A DNA stretch of 64,000 bases, from contig JANVCC010000120.1 in the NCBI GenBank assembly GCA_025345505.1, positions 6,365,651-6,429,650 of the forward strand, written 5' to 3'. Position numbers and translations under genes: made by a program. Position 1 is the first letter of the stretch. Every line of letters starts with the position of its first letter. This document shows, in pieces, positions 34,301 to 45,679 of this stretch. The stretch is from Todiramphus chloris collaris (lineage: Eukaryota > Chordata > Aves > Coraciiformes > Alcedinidae). Below the pieces are notes generated by a model. That model did not search any database, had not been told where the DNA came from, and saw only the letters and a list, made by a program, of their open reading frames with translations.

Positions 34301-37300
34301 CCCGGCTCAGCCTGTCCTGCTCGCGACAAGGCTGCAGCCTGGGGCTGGATCTTCCCCAGCCCTATCTCCCTCAGCCCTATCTCCCCAGCCCTTCTCCCCT
34401 CTTGGCTGCAGACGATGGGAAACCTGTCCCCACAGCCTCAGAAAGGAGCATCTTCCCCGCCGAGGTGTTTGTGAAAGCTCTCCAGAAGCTGTGCAGGTGC
34501 CAAGCGTCCCGACGGCTGCTGCTAGAAATGCTGCAGCTCGCAGGGGCAGGTAGCGCGCGGGTCGGGAGAGCTTTGGCTGTGTTCTCCAGGTGGCAGCTGC
34601 CGGAAAGGAAACAGATGTTCTCTTGCAGTTTCTAAGGGCTTCTAATAGTTTTGTTAGATCTTGGGGAGCAGGGGGCTAAGGTCAGCAGCGAGCTGCCGCA
34701 GCCAGTGCTGCAGGACTGATTTTTATCATCAGAAAAACAACTGGTTATTAGTGCAGGGGAGAGCTGGGAAAATATTTCCAGGGGCTGGGGAAGCATTTGT
34801 GAGCGTTGGCTTGCTGTGAAAGCCCTGCACGGACTTGGCTGGGTCTGGAGCTCCCTGGTATCGCCTGCCAATGAAGCCAGAGAGCGACAAATGTTTGTTT
34901 CCAGAAGTTTCTTAGAAAGAGATCCCCTGACTCTTGGCGGAGCAGGGATGCTGGGACCGTGGCTTCCTTCAGATCTCTGGGGACTGTGTTTTGGAGCGTG
35001 GCTCTGGGTGCCAGGCGTGTCAAATCCAGCCCTGTTGCTGCTGCCAAAGGGGAAAAAGCAGCACTGGGAGATTTTCACCATCTCCATCAAAAGCAGGTCC
35101 CGCTCCGTTGCTCTTGGGGCTAACCCAAGGACAGGAGACCCCTCAGTTGCATTCTGCACTAAACTGCCACTCTTAAAAACACAATAAAACCACCCCACAC
35201 GAGGTGTATTTCCCAAACCTTTGTCTGGCTTCAGGGTGAGGCTCTCTACGTGATTCCCAAATGTTTTGTTTCTAAAACCTTAGTGTCAAGTCTTGGAAGT
35301 TTAACTGGTCATTTGCATATGGATTTTGCTTGGCTCAGGTCTTTATTTCCTCCTTTGATTCAGTTTGCTCTATAGCCTTCTATGCAGGATATTAATTTCA
35401 TTTTTAACCAGCGTCTTTTATCCTTGAGACTTGAATGCCAGGCACCTTGGGGCAAAGTGGGTGGCCACAGGCTGGGAATAGTCAGCGAGTGAGTTCAAAG
35501 GCAGCAGAAACTTTTCATCTGTTCAAAGACAGCTGTAGTCCCAACTACTGATTTATTTATTTTTTTAGTATTTCTCAGGGAAAAAAAAAGCCCAAACTAA
35601 TAATGTTTCATTAATACCAGTTAAACAATAACTCTTTGCAAACAGCATTTGAAGGGTTTGGGGCGTTAGAGGGCTCTGCTCACCCCCCCAGCAGCACATA
35701 CTGGAAGATGTCATGGCTGTGGTGCCTGTTCTGGCTCAGAGCAGCAGTCAGGGTGATTTCTGTCTCTGTGGGCCAACTGCCACCATTGCCACAGCAGTAA
35801 AAAGTGGGACTTTTCCGGGAGAAGTGTGCTCATCTAATTCAGTGTTCCTCGGGTGCTTGTAGGGGGTGTGGGAGTCAGGGATGCTGGAGTAACTCACACT
35901 GAGTGAGCAGTTGTCTCCCAGTGAGAAAAGCAGCATCTTTGCAGAGCAGCAGACAGCACTCGCCAGCTGTAGTCACAGCCAGGCTGATCTTTAAGATGAA
36001 TGTTATTTAAATTGCTGTATTTCAGCTGCTGTGGGAGCTGCACACCTCAGCTTAGCATGCTAAATATACCTTATTAATTGCCTTGCTCTTTACATACACC
36101 GGAGGCTGGTGCATCGTTAAATACACCAAGAACATTTCTTCCTTGAGGTTTTGTCTTATCACAATATTCCAGTTCTTAATGGCTCCTCTGGCTGGGATAA
36201 GGTTGGACTTGGAATGTCACAGCTTGTCCTGTTCCTCTCTTCTTCACCAAAGCACAACAGCGCATCGTCCCAGGACCTGTAGTTAGGCCTGCCGTGCTTC
36301 CACGAAGCACCATCGTTAGACTGGAGGAGTAAACACCTTCCGAGAGGATTTAGTTCTGTTTCCCTGTCTTGCTGTGCTATCCAAAGGCTGGAGCTGAGAC
36401 TGCTCTTTGTGCTGCGCAGAGGGAGAGGCGCAGCCTCCCCAAGTGCGCTTTGCAATCTAAGCAGGCAATTAGGCAAGTGTCAGGGTAGAGCCCAAACGGC
36501 AGGTCAGAAACCCAGACCCTTTCATTCAAGACTGTTCACAGCGTGACTCACTTCAGAAAGCACAGGGAGTACAACCCAAGCCCAATTTCTCGTGCTGGAG
36601 TTGTTGTGTTCAGACCAGTGTATAATTGGCCCAGGCAGAGAACTGGAGTGATGAGCAGAGCTCCAGAAACCCACGCTGCATTGCGCTCTGAATGGAGCGT
36701 GCCTCTGAATACTTCCCTGCGCTCACCGGAGAGGACTGGAAGGGGCTTTCAGAGCAGGGGTGGGAACTTCTTTTGCATTCTTTTACGAATGCCAACCTTG
36801 CAGAGAAGTAAAAGCTGGAAGAGCTTTTTGTTCTGGTGGGAGCAGACCTATCCTGGAAGATAACCTTGACTCCACCCCATCTCACCAACCAGAAGCATTC
36901 TGAGTGATGGGCTTACTCAGAGTAGGAACAAAATACCTTCTCAGCTCTAAACAGTGTGCTTTTTATAGAGAGCCTCTTCTGGTTTTACAGCCTTGTTTGG
37001 TTTTGCTGTAAGAGATGGTGAAGCACCTTGCTCAACAGTGCAGGGGGAGAGGAGCTGGGGCTGTGAAGAGTCCTCAGCTGTGGGGCAGGGTGCGTGGGTG
37101 GGCTCTGAGGGCCCCTTGGGAGGCTGTGATCAACCTCTGGGGCATCCTGCATCTGCAGCACCTCAGCCCCTTGGTAGTCTTCTTTAAACAACCCGTTCCT
37201 TCAGGCAGTTTTCTTTTCTGCTTCCTTTCCTGACTGGATTTGTAAAAGAAAACACAACAGCAATCACCAAGCAACACGTTAGTGTATTATTCATGCCCTG

Positions 37301-40019
37301 CAGTTGAGAGTGATTGAGGTGGGGAAAAGGCAGAGGAAAAACTCTGCAAAATTCATTATAGCTTCAACATCAGGGAACCTCCCGGGATTTGGGATAGTGT
37401 GGCTCTAATCGGAGCTAATGGGTCCCCGATGCACAGGGATGTCTTCGAGTGGAGATGCTGAAGGGCTGCAGTTCCCTGCCCGAAGGGTGGGATGCATCAG
37501 AATCCCACCCTCCTGGTGCAGGTCTCGGGAGGAGGAAAGCCCTGGGAGCGAGCTGCGTAACTTGGGGCCACGTCTGCTCCCGTGACCTCGGGTTTACCTG
37601 ACACTTGTTCTGCCTCGTCTGTTGAGGCTGTAGGTTGTGGGACAGAGTTTTCCTACCCATCGCCTCTGGCAGCGCCTGACACCTTCTGTCTGTGCTGTCC
37701 GCTGTGTGGGAAAGGAGAGGAGTGACCGCAGCCTCTCCTCGCACAACTTCACGGTTGGAGGTGGTGATTTAATTGTTGAACGCTCTCTGGAACGTGACTC
37801 CGTTTTTCAAAGCAGGCAGCTTTTGTGTTTCCCTGGTCTTTAGAGAGGGCAGGCGATGCCTCTGGCCGAGGGATTTATAAGCTGGGGTAATCTCAGCACC
37901 CGGCAGCTGATGCCATTGCTCTTGTACTGCCAGCGGGTTATTAGGCATAGCTGGGTTTCCGCTTTGCAGGGTGTGGGGAGAGGGGGAGGTAAACACAGAC
38001 TGTTTAACAGCTTCTTCGGTGAGGGACCTGAGGTGGAGCAGCATTTTCTGAGCTCTCCAGCTACTGAGTCATCCTCTTTCCGTACAGGAATCACTAAAGC
38101 TTCACTCCCGCTCTTGAATCTCCAGGTGCATGTCCCATGTTGAAAAAGAACAAAAACCATTTTACTGGGGCCTTCTTCCGCAAATCCTGCCCTTTAACAG
38201 AAGGGCCAGTGCATGGCTGCCACGTTGGCTCCCCGTTTCCGTGCCCGTCCGCTCCACAGCCGTGTCCAACCCTTGCCGCGGGACTGCCCGGGAAGGGGTC
38301 GGTTTTCTGATCGGGGTCTTTAGTTTCCCCTCGCTCGATGGCTGGTGGCCGTGCAGAAGGTGGCCACAGAGCCATCAGTGGAATGGCAGCTGCCACGGTT
38401 GTTTTCAGAGCAAACTCTGCCCAAGAGGCCTCTGGAGCTGGGCAGTAAGGGAAGGGTGAGCGAGGCTGAGCTGGTACGGTCTAATTAACTTCCCTTCCAG
38501 GCTGCCTTGTTTTATGTGCTCAAGCATGATTTCTTCCGGATTTAAATTGATTATGAATATCAGCACAATGACAAAATGCTGCTTTAGGAATCAGACTTTT
38601 CACAGTAAACGGTTATTTGTTTTCCTGTGGAAAAATATTGGCTTATCCAGAGCAGTGCGATTCTCTCTCCCTCCTCTTCCACCTTCGCTGCCGCCTGATT
38701 TGTGCGTGGAGTTTAATTAAAGTCATACAGTATTTCCACAACTTGCTACGTCTCTGCTGCTAGCCTTGTGTTTGATTTATATACAGCATTCTAGTGAAAC
38801 TGCTTGGAAAAATTAAATAGACATGAATCAACTTGCCGCAGGCTTCCGAAATCAAACATTTCACAGCGAACTCCCTGCGGACATCTCCCTTCAGCCTGGT
38901 GCAGGATAAATGTTGCTGTGAGCTACGAAGCACAGGGCTATGTTAAAATGCAGTCATTAGGTTTGGGGCTTATAATTGTAGTTGTTTGCCAAATCATGGC
39001 TTGGGAGCCAAGGAGCACTTTGATTCATTACTTCTGATGATAGGATTATGAAAAAGGAAAAACAAACCAAAACCAAAACTGCTTGGGCTATTAGACTTCA
39101 TTTTTTTTTTTTGTCTTGGCCTTTGGAATGAATCTGAACTGGTGGCAAACACCAGATATTTGGCTGAATGGTTCCGGCATAACTGCGTCGGACGAAGTTC
39201 CTGTAAGCGGGGTTTTTCTGGCGGTGTTTATCACAAGGTGTACGCTCTGGGGCGCTCATTCTTAGCTGAGCTGCAGCTCTTCTCAGAGGCCTAGTACATC
39301 ATGAACAAAGTTAACTCCTTCCCAGAATCTCAGCTTTAGTCTTCATCAGTCTGACCTCAAACAGACCGGAACAAGGCACCGCGGAGGAGGAAACCTGCTG
39401 CTGTTCTTGCACCTTCCATCAGTGGGGCTGGGGCTGCCGGCACAGCGTCCAGCCCAGCAGCAGCCACCAGCCTTGCAGGGCTTTCCAGAGGGACAAGCAG
39501 AAAGGGACGCAACCTCCCTTGTGGCTCCTGGGTCGTCAGCTGGGAGCCCACCGATTCCCACCTGCGATCCCGCGTTGAACCGGAGCTGGACCGCCCTGCT
39601 GCTGGTCACGGTGAGCTTGGGTCTCATCCTTCCCACCTTGCGCTCGAGGAGAGCTTCTTGCGAATCGCCTGCGTTACGGGAGACGAAAGGAGCCCGCCGT
39701 GGGATTTGGGCTCAGCTGTGTCCTTTCAATAATTTATAATAAGTCTCGGGCTCTGATAACCTAATCACAAGGATGTGGGGAAGGAGGCGATGAATTTGTT
39801 TGTTTCCTTCCAAGCCACAGGTGATATTAAAGGGAAGAAAGGGAAATTAATCCCCTTTTCTGATTTGTTTTATAAAAGATATGCAAATAGTCCGAGGGGC
39901 TGCTCAAAGTGCCAGTGATTACTGGATTGCTGGGAGCGAATACTAAAGCAGTCCCTCTGGAAAGCCGCGCAGTCGTGGCTCAGCAGTGCCTGTCGTGAAG
40001 CGGTTTAAGGAGTGCCCTG
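34301..40019. other. Non-coding stretch, no gene seen
   Basis: The minus-strand frame at 34632-35216 (194 codons) has no domain and is S/P/R-rich. An ATTTGCAT octamer is at 35311-35318. CpG-rich sequence lies at 38225-38340. A T-run occurs at 39101-39113. A TATAAAAG followed by ATGCAAAT (39871-39888) forms a small TATA-plus-octamer pair without a visible transcript unit. Confidence 0.5.
39871..39888 (+). promoter_or_regulatory. TATA-like box next to octamer motif
   Basis: TATAAAAG (39871-39878) is followed 2 bp later by the POU octamer ATGCAAAT (39881-39888). Known octamer promoters place the octamer upstream of TATA, the reverse of this order on the plus strand; read on the minus strand the octamer lies upstream but the TATA becomes CTTTTATA. 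Probably coincidental in AT-rich DNA. Confidence 0.12.
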
Positions 40020-40128
40020 TAGAATCACAGAATCATTTGGGTCAAAAAAAGACCATCAAGATCATAGAGCCCAACTACTAACCCAGCACTAAGCCCGCTG
40101 CTAAAGCCCATCCCTGGCCGCTGCGCAG
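40020..40128 (-). mobile_element. CR1 LINE 3'-end fragment, minus orientation
   Basis: Read on plus, TAGAATCACAGAATCATTTG, GACCATCAAGATCATAGAGC, CCAACTACTAACCCAGCACT and GCTGCTAAAGCCCATCCCTG reproduce the reverse complement of the avian CR1 3' end in order. It is 5'-truncated like most CR1 copies and non-coding. It is the second clear CR1 in the window and supports bird origin. Confidence 0.93.
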
Positions 40129-40154
40129 GAAAAACCCAACAGAAAGGTACAAGG

Positions 40155-40275
40155 ATGGAGGAGTCGGGAGGTTTGGAAGAGACGAGGAGGGGTGGGAAGG
40201 AGCAGGGCAGCAGTGGGAGGGTGGTGGGTCCCGAATGGGAGGAGCAGCAGAGGTGTGGTTGGGGGGGGTGGGTGC
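40155..40275 (+). repeat. G-rich stretch with G-quadruplex motif
   Basis: 40205-40228 carries GGG-N7-GGG-N1-GGG-N4-GGG, satisfying the classic G3+N1-7 rule. Further G runs at 40186-40199 and an uninterrupted G8 followed by TGGG (40260-40272) extend the potential. The minus strand is correspondingly C-rich and gives P/L/S-rich spurious frames. Confidence 0.75.
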
Positions 40276-40352
40276 CAGCCATCCCTCCCACCCTGACCTC
40301 CGGAACTCCTGCCGCGTGCGACGCAGCCTGTCATCTCGTGCTTGGAAGTGCT

Positions 40353-40512
40353 TTTCAATTTAATACATTGTAATCAGAAAATTAATCAGGAAACACCAGT
40401 TCAGCAAGATAATTGAACAATGAAGAGACATGATAATTACTGTTTAGTCTAATTAACTTTGTTAAGTCTTTATTGGGAACAGAGACTTCCTGAGTGAAAC
40501 TTATTAAATAGT
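40353..40512. promoter_or_regulatory. TAAT- and SOX-motif-rich segment, possible enhancer
   Basis: In 160 bp I count about ten TAAT/ATTA homeodomain cores (for example AAAATTAATCAG, GATAATTACTG, CTAATTAACT) plus two SOX-type words (CATTGT, GAACAATG). It is flanked by the G-rich stretch on the left and mixed sequence on the right. This motif mix is typical of vertebrate developmental enhancers, but AT-rich DNA produces it by chance; only cross-species alignment or chromatin data would confirm it. Confidence 0.25.
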
Positions 40513-42999
40513 TCTCCCTGGAAAACAGAATCCCCATCAAAAAGCCTTTGCTCATCCTGCCGTTCGTTAGGAGTCGGGTGTATGTCTTTAAATCGCAATT
40601 AGGGGAGCCAGCAGGTGGGGTGGAGGAAAACCCTTCAGTTACCTTCCAGTCCCATCTCCTACATCTTCAATTCCTTTACTTCTCTCCAATCCCTTGCTCT
40701 CCTCCTGGCTCCTGCCAGGGAGGCAGGATTCCATTGCCAACACAACCCGCAGGGCCGGCGTTGTTCCCAGCTCCCATCTTCCGGCGCGTGGAAAAGACCC
40801 GAGTGATGGGGGATTATCAGCAGCGGAGGATGAGGGGCTTTTCTTTGCCGTGGCAAACGTGTGAAAGCACCGAAATCTTTGGTAGGGCTCTGGCAGGATG
40901 GAGCTGCTGGGAAGCCTCCGACGCTTGACGGGTACATCACGGGCGTACGGGGTCCTGCGGGATCTGGGGAAGGTCAGGTCTGCGAGGGAGGGGTGTCAGG
41001 GGGCTGGGCTGTTGTCAGAGCCATGGTGTTACTACTCAGTATTTGTACAGGGACAGAAAATTTCGCCTCGGTGGAAAGCCTTCAGGAGTGAAGCCTGCCT
41101 TTGTGTCTGTTGTGTGCTCCTCGGCTCTGACCTCTGTCCTCGCAGGATCTCGGAGGACTCTGATAAACAGGCTGTGTTCATTGAAGAATATTAACGGGCA
41201 GCATACGCCTGGGCACAAATTAGCAGGAAAGAGTCTGTCTGTCTGGCCCGGTCTCTCCTCTGGTTTTGCTTTGCTTTGCTTTCCTGGTAAGGGCATAACA
41301 TTAAATATTTATAATTTCAGAATGGTGGATTAAAAATAAATATTGTAATGAACTTGATTGGCTTCTGATCTGCTGAGAGAGGCCTCTGGCTGGCCACAGT
41401 CCAGTAAGCAACTGACATACCAGCAGCTTGTGCATTATTCATACTGGGTTAGGTCAGGAAGATGAGAGAGACTCGGGATATCGACCCTTTAGGAGATGCA
41501 GGAAGGAATGTGATTTAATAATCTGTGGCTCGTGGGGTTATCTTCTCGAGGCAACGAGCTATGAACCAGGAGGAGCTCAGGAGCTTAGATCTTGCTCTTA
41601 GCGTCAGTCACGCCAAACCTGAGGCATCCTTTAGTAGCCAAGGGGTAGACATCCACGTAGCTGGGCAGAGTGGAGCTGCCCTGGGGACAGGCGTGCCCAA
41701 AACCAGTGCAGCCCCTCGGCTCTGTAAGACGTGGAGATTTTGTTTTCTGTCAATGCTAACTGTAAACCACAGGCACGGTTTTACAATGGAGCAGGTCTGC
41801 CTTTTCCAAACTCTAGGTATTTTAATGAGAAAAATGCTCTGAAAGAATGTTTTCCTACTTTCTGGTTGTCACGGGCTCAATGAGCATGGAAATATCTAAG
41901 GCTGTACCCAACGCACTCTGCCTCGATTCAGCCCTCAGTGTTTTTATTACAAGCAGGGTACAGGATTGCTCCCCGCAAATCCTGTTATCTCCTGCAGTGA
42001 ATTCGTGCAGCTAATAGCCTGAGTGTTTCCAACGTCTTGTCGCTGAATGGCGTTGTAATTGAATTTCTGATTTATTGGGTCCAGTTTATAATTAAAATAA
42101 GTACTCTCTCACTTATCCTTGTACGTCGCTCTTGGGTTTTTCCACCCATGTCCTGCTTTGGAGGCTGCAAAGCAGCCTGCCTGGTGCTCAGCCCGGAGCG
42201 CAAGGGAGACAACTTCATTACTCCTGGCTTTTTCTGGGTCACTCGGTGGCTGTCCTTCTTTTGTTCTGCTGAAGCTCTGCGTGTTTTCATGACTCGAGAC
42301 GTGGGTCTGTTGGGAGCGAGCGTTCTTGGAGAGTGCAGCCCCGCCAGCCTTGCCTGCTTGTTTATTTTCTTCGTTCCCCTCTCTTTCGGTTAATTATTGT
42401 GTAAGCGCTGCTGGTTACTGGAGGATCGCTCTGTGGATCTGGCAGCAGCACTCGCCTTTCACCAGGGAGAGACAGCAAATGTGTTTTCTACAGGGGCGAC
42501 TCTTGAGAAACCTTCTGATTTAATTTTTCCCTCCCACCATCTCCTGTGGCATCGTGTAGAAAATAAAATTGCTAGAGCTTTAGAACGCTTCCCTCTCTGA
42601 ACAAGAGAGTTAATTGTTATTGAAGAGGGACAATTGGGCAAGGTTAAAAGCTGTGAAATAAGAGAGGGGAGGAAAAAAAAAAAGCCAGAATTGCAAAGGG
42701 GAGGGAAGGGAAGAGATGATGCTTTCCTACAGCACGGGATTCAAGATTTGTAATTGCGAGGTGGAAGAAAAGCAGAATAATCCTTTTTTACTTGCTTCTC
42801 CTGCAACCCAACAAGTAAATTGCTATTTTCTCCCTCAGAAGAAGAGACAGGAGCTGGGGAACCCACTCCTTTTGTTTCAGCCCAGTTTGACTTGGCTCGC
42901 TACGCCTTGAAGACGCAGACCGTTAACCTTTGGGAACTCCTGTGACGTTCCACAGGTCCTGTCTCCAGGCTGCTCTTTGCCGTGCTGCTCTAAAGCATC
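40513..42999. other. Non-coding stretch, no gene seen
   Basis: A TTTGC pentanucleotide triplet occurs at 41264-41284, AT-rich words at 41300-41350, and an A-run at 42674-42685. All frames are domain-free. Confidence 0.5.
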
Positions 43000-43515
43000 A
43001 ACCCCCTGTCGCAGCGCCTGCCTTTCGTGTCGTGCCCGTGCAGCAAACGGCACAGCACAGGGGGCTCGAGGGCGCGACGGAAAGGGCAGGAGATTCCCTG
43101 GGCACCAACGCAAAGCAAGTAATTAAGAAAATGAGAAAGCCTTCAGAAGGGCTGCCTCCTTTTCTTCAGGGAAGCTTTGCCCCTGGAGACGGTCGGTATT
43201 TGCCTGCGCTGGGAAAGCCCCCGAGATGAAGTTGGGCTGCGCTGGGCGTGCTCCCCGGATCTCGTTCCGCGCTCTCCTGCCCATCGTCGCTGGCGCGGGG
43301 CCTCGCTCCAGCGCAGAGCAGGGGCACGTTTTCACCAGCAAAGGCTCTTCCTCCCTGAACTCCCCCGAAGCCTTCGTGTTTGCGCCGTGGCGAAGGAGAT
43401 TTCCCTCTCCTCGCTGCGCAGAGCCACAGATGCTGTTACTGCTCAGCAGGCAGCGAGTCGCCGTCTGCTGAGAAACTCGCGCCGCGCTGCTCCGTCTTAT
43501 CCCGTGCCCCGCAGA
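43000..43515. promoter_or_regulatory. CpG island
   Basis: The densest CpG patch in the window. By hand count about 34 CpGs lie between 43185 and 43510, plus about 10 in 43010-43110, at an observed/expected ratio near or above 1. Frames across it are open for up to 164 codons (plus, 43177-43671), but their A/R/P-rich residue content reflects the CpG composition. In birds an island of this length usually marks a promoter, yet no TATA box, clear first exon or downstream gene is visible here. It could be the 5' end of a non-coding transcript or a gene whose other exons lie outside the window. Confidence 0.6.
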
Positions 43516-44381
43516 ACAGCTCTTTCCCACCACTTGTGTTTCTTTTGTCGTAAAACTTCTAGCGCTGTGCCTGCAGCACTCACCTGCATGTGGAATTTCA
43601 CTTCACAGGCAGGCTACAGAATCTTAAATAAATGCTTGCTGGTCATTAAAGCCATATTTACAGAGACTTAACGGCTCCGTAATAGGCATAGGACTTGTTA
43701 CCACATAAATACACCGGAATAAGCAGCTGGTAGTTAAAAGCTCTGTAACGCACGGGGAAGCTGTAATTTGCTGATTAACGATGGTTGATTGCAGTTGTAG
43801 TGCGATATCTATTTCCCAGCAGCGCCAGGAACCTGACCCAGCTCCAAAAGGGCCAAAGGAAAGAAAGGTGCAGGAGAAGGAGCGGTAGCTGGAGGAGTTT
43901 TCCCCCAGGGCTGGATTGGTTTGGGTGTGATGGGTCTTGGCTGGGGCAGCTCAGGGTGCGTCTCGGGTCCACGCAGCTTTGCACCAGCTGAGGAGCTGCT
44001 GCTTTCTCGCTGAAGCTCCCATCCGTGGAAAGCCAACACAAGCCATGCTTTCTTCTCTCGTCTCACTAATTTTCCTCTGCTAATGTGTTGGAGTTTCTCA
44101 GCAAGTCGCTTCACCCCCATCTGTCTCTTCCTTCTGGGCTTTGCCTGCCAAGGTTGCTGCCGTTTCAGGAGGCTGCTTGCTCTGAACCTGCTGTTTGTCA
44201 AACTGTGTTTCTGCCCGGGGCGTCCATGCCCCTCTGCAGTAGAGATGATTGTGCTGATAGCCCTGAACTCCGACGGGATCTCAGGAGGATGTAGGTTTAC
44301 CTTTTGCATGAATATCGCTTCCACCCAAAGGTGTCTTCAGAGTCTTTTAGTCTTTATTTTAAATGATATTACGTCCTGTTC
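43516..44381. other. Non-coding stretch, no gene seen
   Basis: Follows the CpG island. A minus-strand frame (43809-44324, 171 codons) is K/P/R/S-rich without domains. No splice-bounded exon is persuasive on either strand. Confidence 0.5.
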
Positions 44382-44430
44382 AAAAAAAAAAAACCAAAAA
44401 AAAAAAGGTGAATGGAAAAAAAAAAAAAAG
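44382..44430. repeat. A-rich simple sequence
   Basis: Three A runs of 10-14 bp separated by CC and GGTGAATGG. There is no SINE body upstream, so a retroposon tail is not supported. Confidence 0.85.
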
Positions 44431-45537
44431 AGAGGAGTCAGGAACATAAATTAAGCCTTCAAATGCATGTGCAGTTCTCTGTGACACAAACTTTGCTCTT
44501 GGGGTTTATGATGCTAATAAAATACTATTCACTGCTAACAGCTCTTTCCTTCCCAGTCTCGCAAACTGAGACAAATAAGTGCATGTATTGAAGGAGTTCA
44601 CATTTTATGTCTCTCTGCATCAATATGGCCCTGCTTTACTGATGGGTTTAGGTAAAAGCAGGCTAGTCATGCCTGGACTACATTCACGATTATTTATTAT
44701 TTAGACCGAGGACCCGAGCCTTCCTTGCTCTAGGTGGTTGTACATACAAATCAAAGCTATTTGTATCCCAAAGAGCCTCTAAATATTATGAGAGACAAGA
44801 ACTAAGTAAGATTAAAAGCAAGAAGTAATTTTATGTAATATATGGTGGGGCACAGCACCCACAGGCACCGAGAGCGTTGGCCTGGGACTGTGATGGGGAA
44901 GCATCAGGGCACAGAGCATCCTGCCCGCGGGCGATGCTGAGAAAACCACAGTAAATGGTCCACAGGGTCCCAGATAACCACTCCACCAAAGGGCTTGTGT
45001 TTCTGGACTGTCCCTTGTATCCTCTTAGATTTGAACTGTCAGGTACTTACAAAGACAGTTATTTTAAGTGATCAGCAATAATAATTTCTTGTCGTCTGTA
45101 AAATAAATCATGTTAGGAACTGCCTGAGCAGAGCAGCAAAAGTAATTAGAGTCAGAATCCTGGACACATGCCCTTGCTGGCTCCAGCACAGCTTCTGAAT
45201 TACAGAGCTCCTATTCCCAATGAAACATCCATTCTTTTGTGGAGTGACCTGGTTGGGAGGCTGCTGATGGTGACTTCATCGCGGTGCTTTGGTACCTTGC
45301 TGAGGGCATCCAGGCAAGATCCAAGTGAGTCCTGGATGCCTTGTCCAGGAGAGAGGGCAGAGAGTCAAGAATCAAGCCCCATGTCTTGGACAATATGATT
45401 TTAAAGACTAGTCACATTAGCCTAGGTTTTGCAGTAGAATCCATGGCTCTGTAATCCAAGTTCTTACAGCTGCTTGGACAACTTCACACGACGTCGTTGT
45501 ACACATAATAATGCTTTTCTCTTGTTTTCTTGCCCAG
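44431..45537. other. Non-coding stretch, no gene seen
   Basis: AT-leaning sequence ending in a pyrimidine-rich tract (45514-45537) that forms the acceptor of the candidate exon that follows. No coding frame. Confidence 0.5.
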
Positions 45538-45679
45538 ATTCTTGCTGGCCTGGAATAATGACAGATGCTTCTGTCTGATCCAGAGATTCATGTACGGAGA
45601 CATTTGAGGAAACCACAGTGGAAACCCAATGCAGAAGTCAGCCCTCGAAATGGAATTAACCTTTAGGAAGATCTTCTAA
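45538..45679 (+). ncRNA. Candidate non-coding exon (5' UTR or lncRNA), 142 bp
   Basis: The acceptor is strong: CTTTTCTCTTGTTTTCTTGC then CCAG at 45534-45537. The donor is consensus (TCTAA|GTAAGTG, GT at 45680-45681). All three forward frames contain stops within the interval, so if it is spliced it is untranslated or part of a long non-coding RNA. One internal ATG (45558) opens only a six-codon frame. Lack of coding potential means only RNA-seq or conserved splice sites can confirm it. Good paired splice signals at this spacing also occur by chance. Confidence 0.25.

Noticed and set aside
34632-35216. 194-codon minus-strand frame
   Set aside because: No domain, S/P/R-rich, no initiation or splice context that sets it apart.
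44382-44430. A-rich run considered as a retroposon tail
   Set aside because: No SINE or processed-pseudogene body upstream and no target-site duplication visible.
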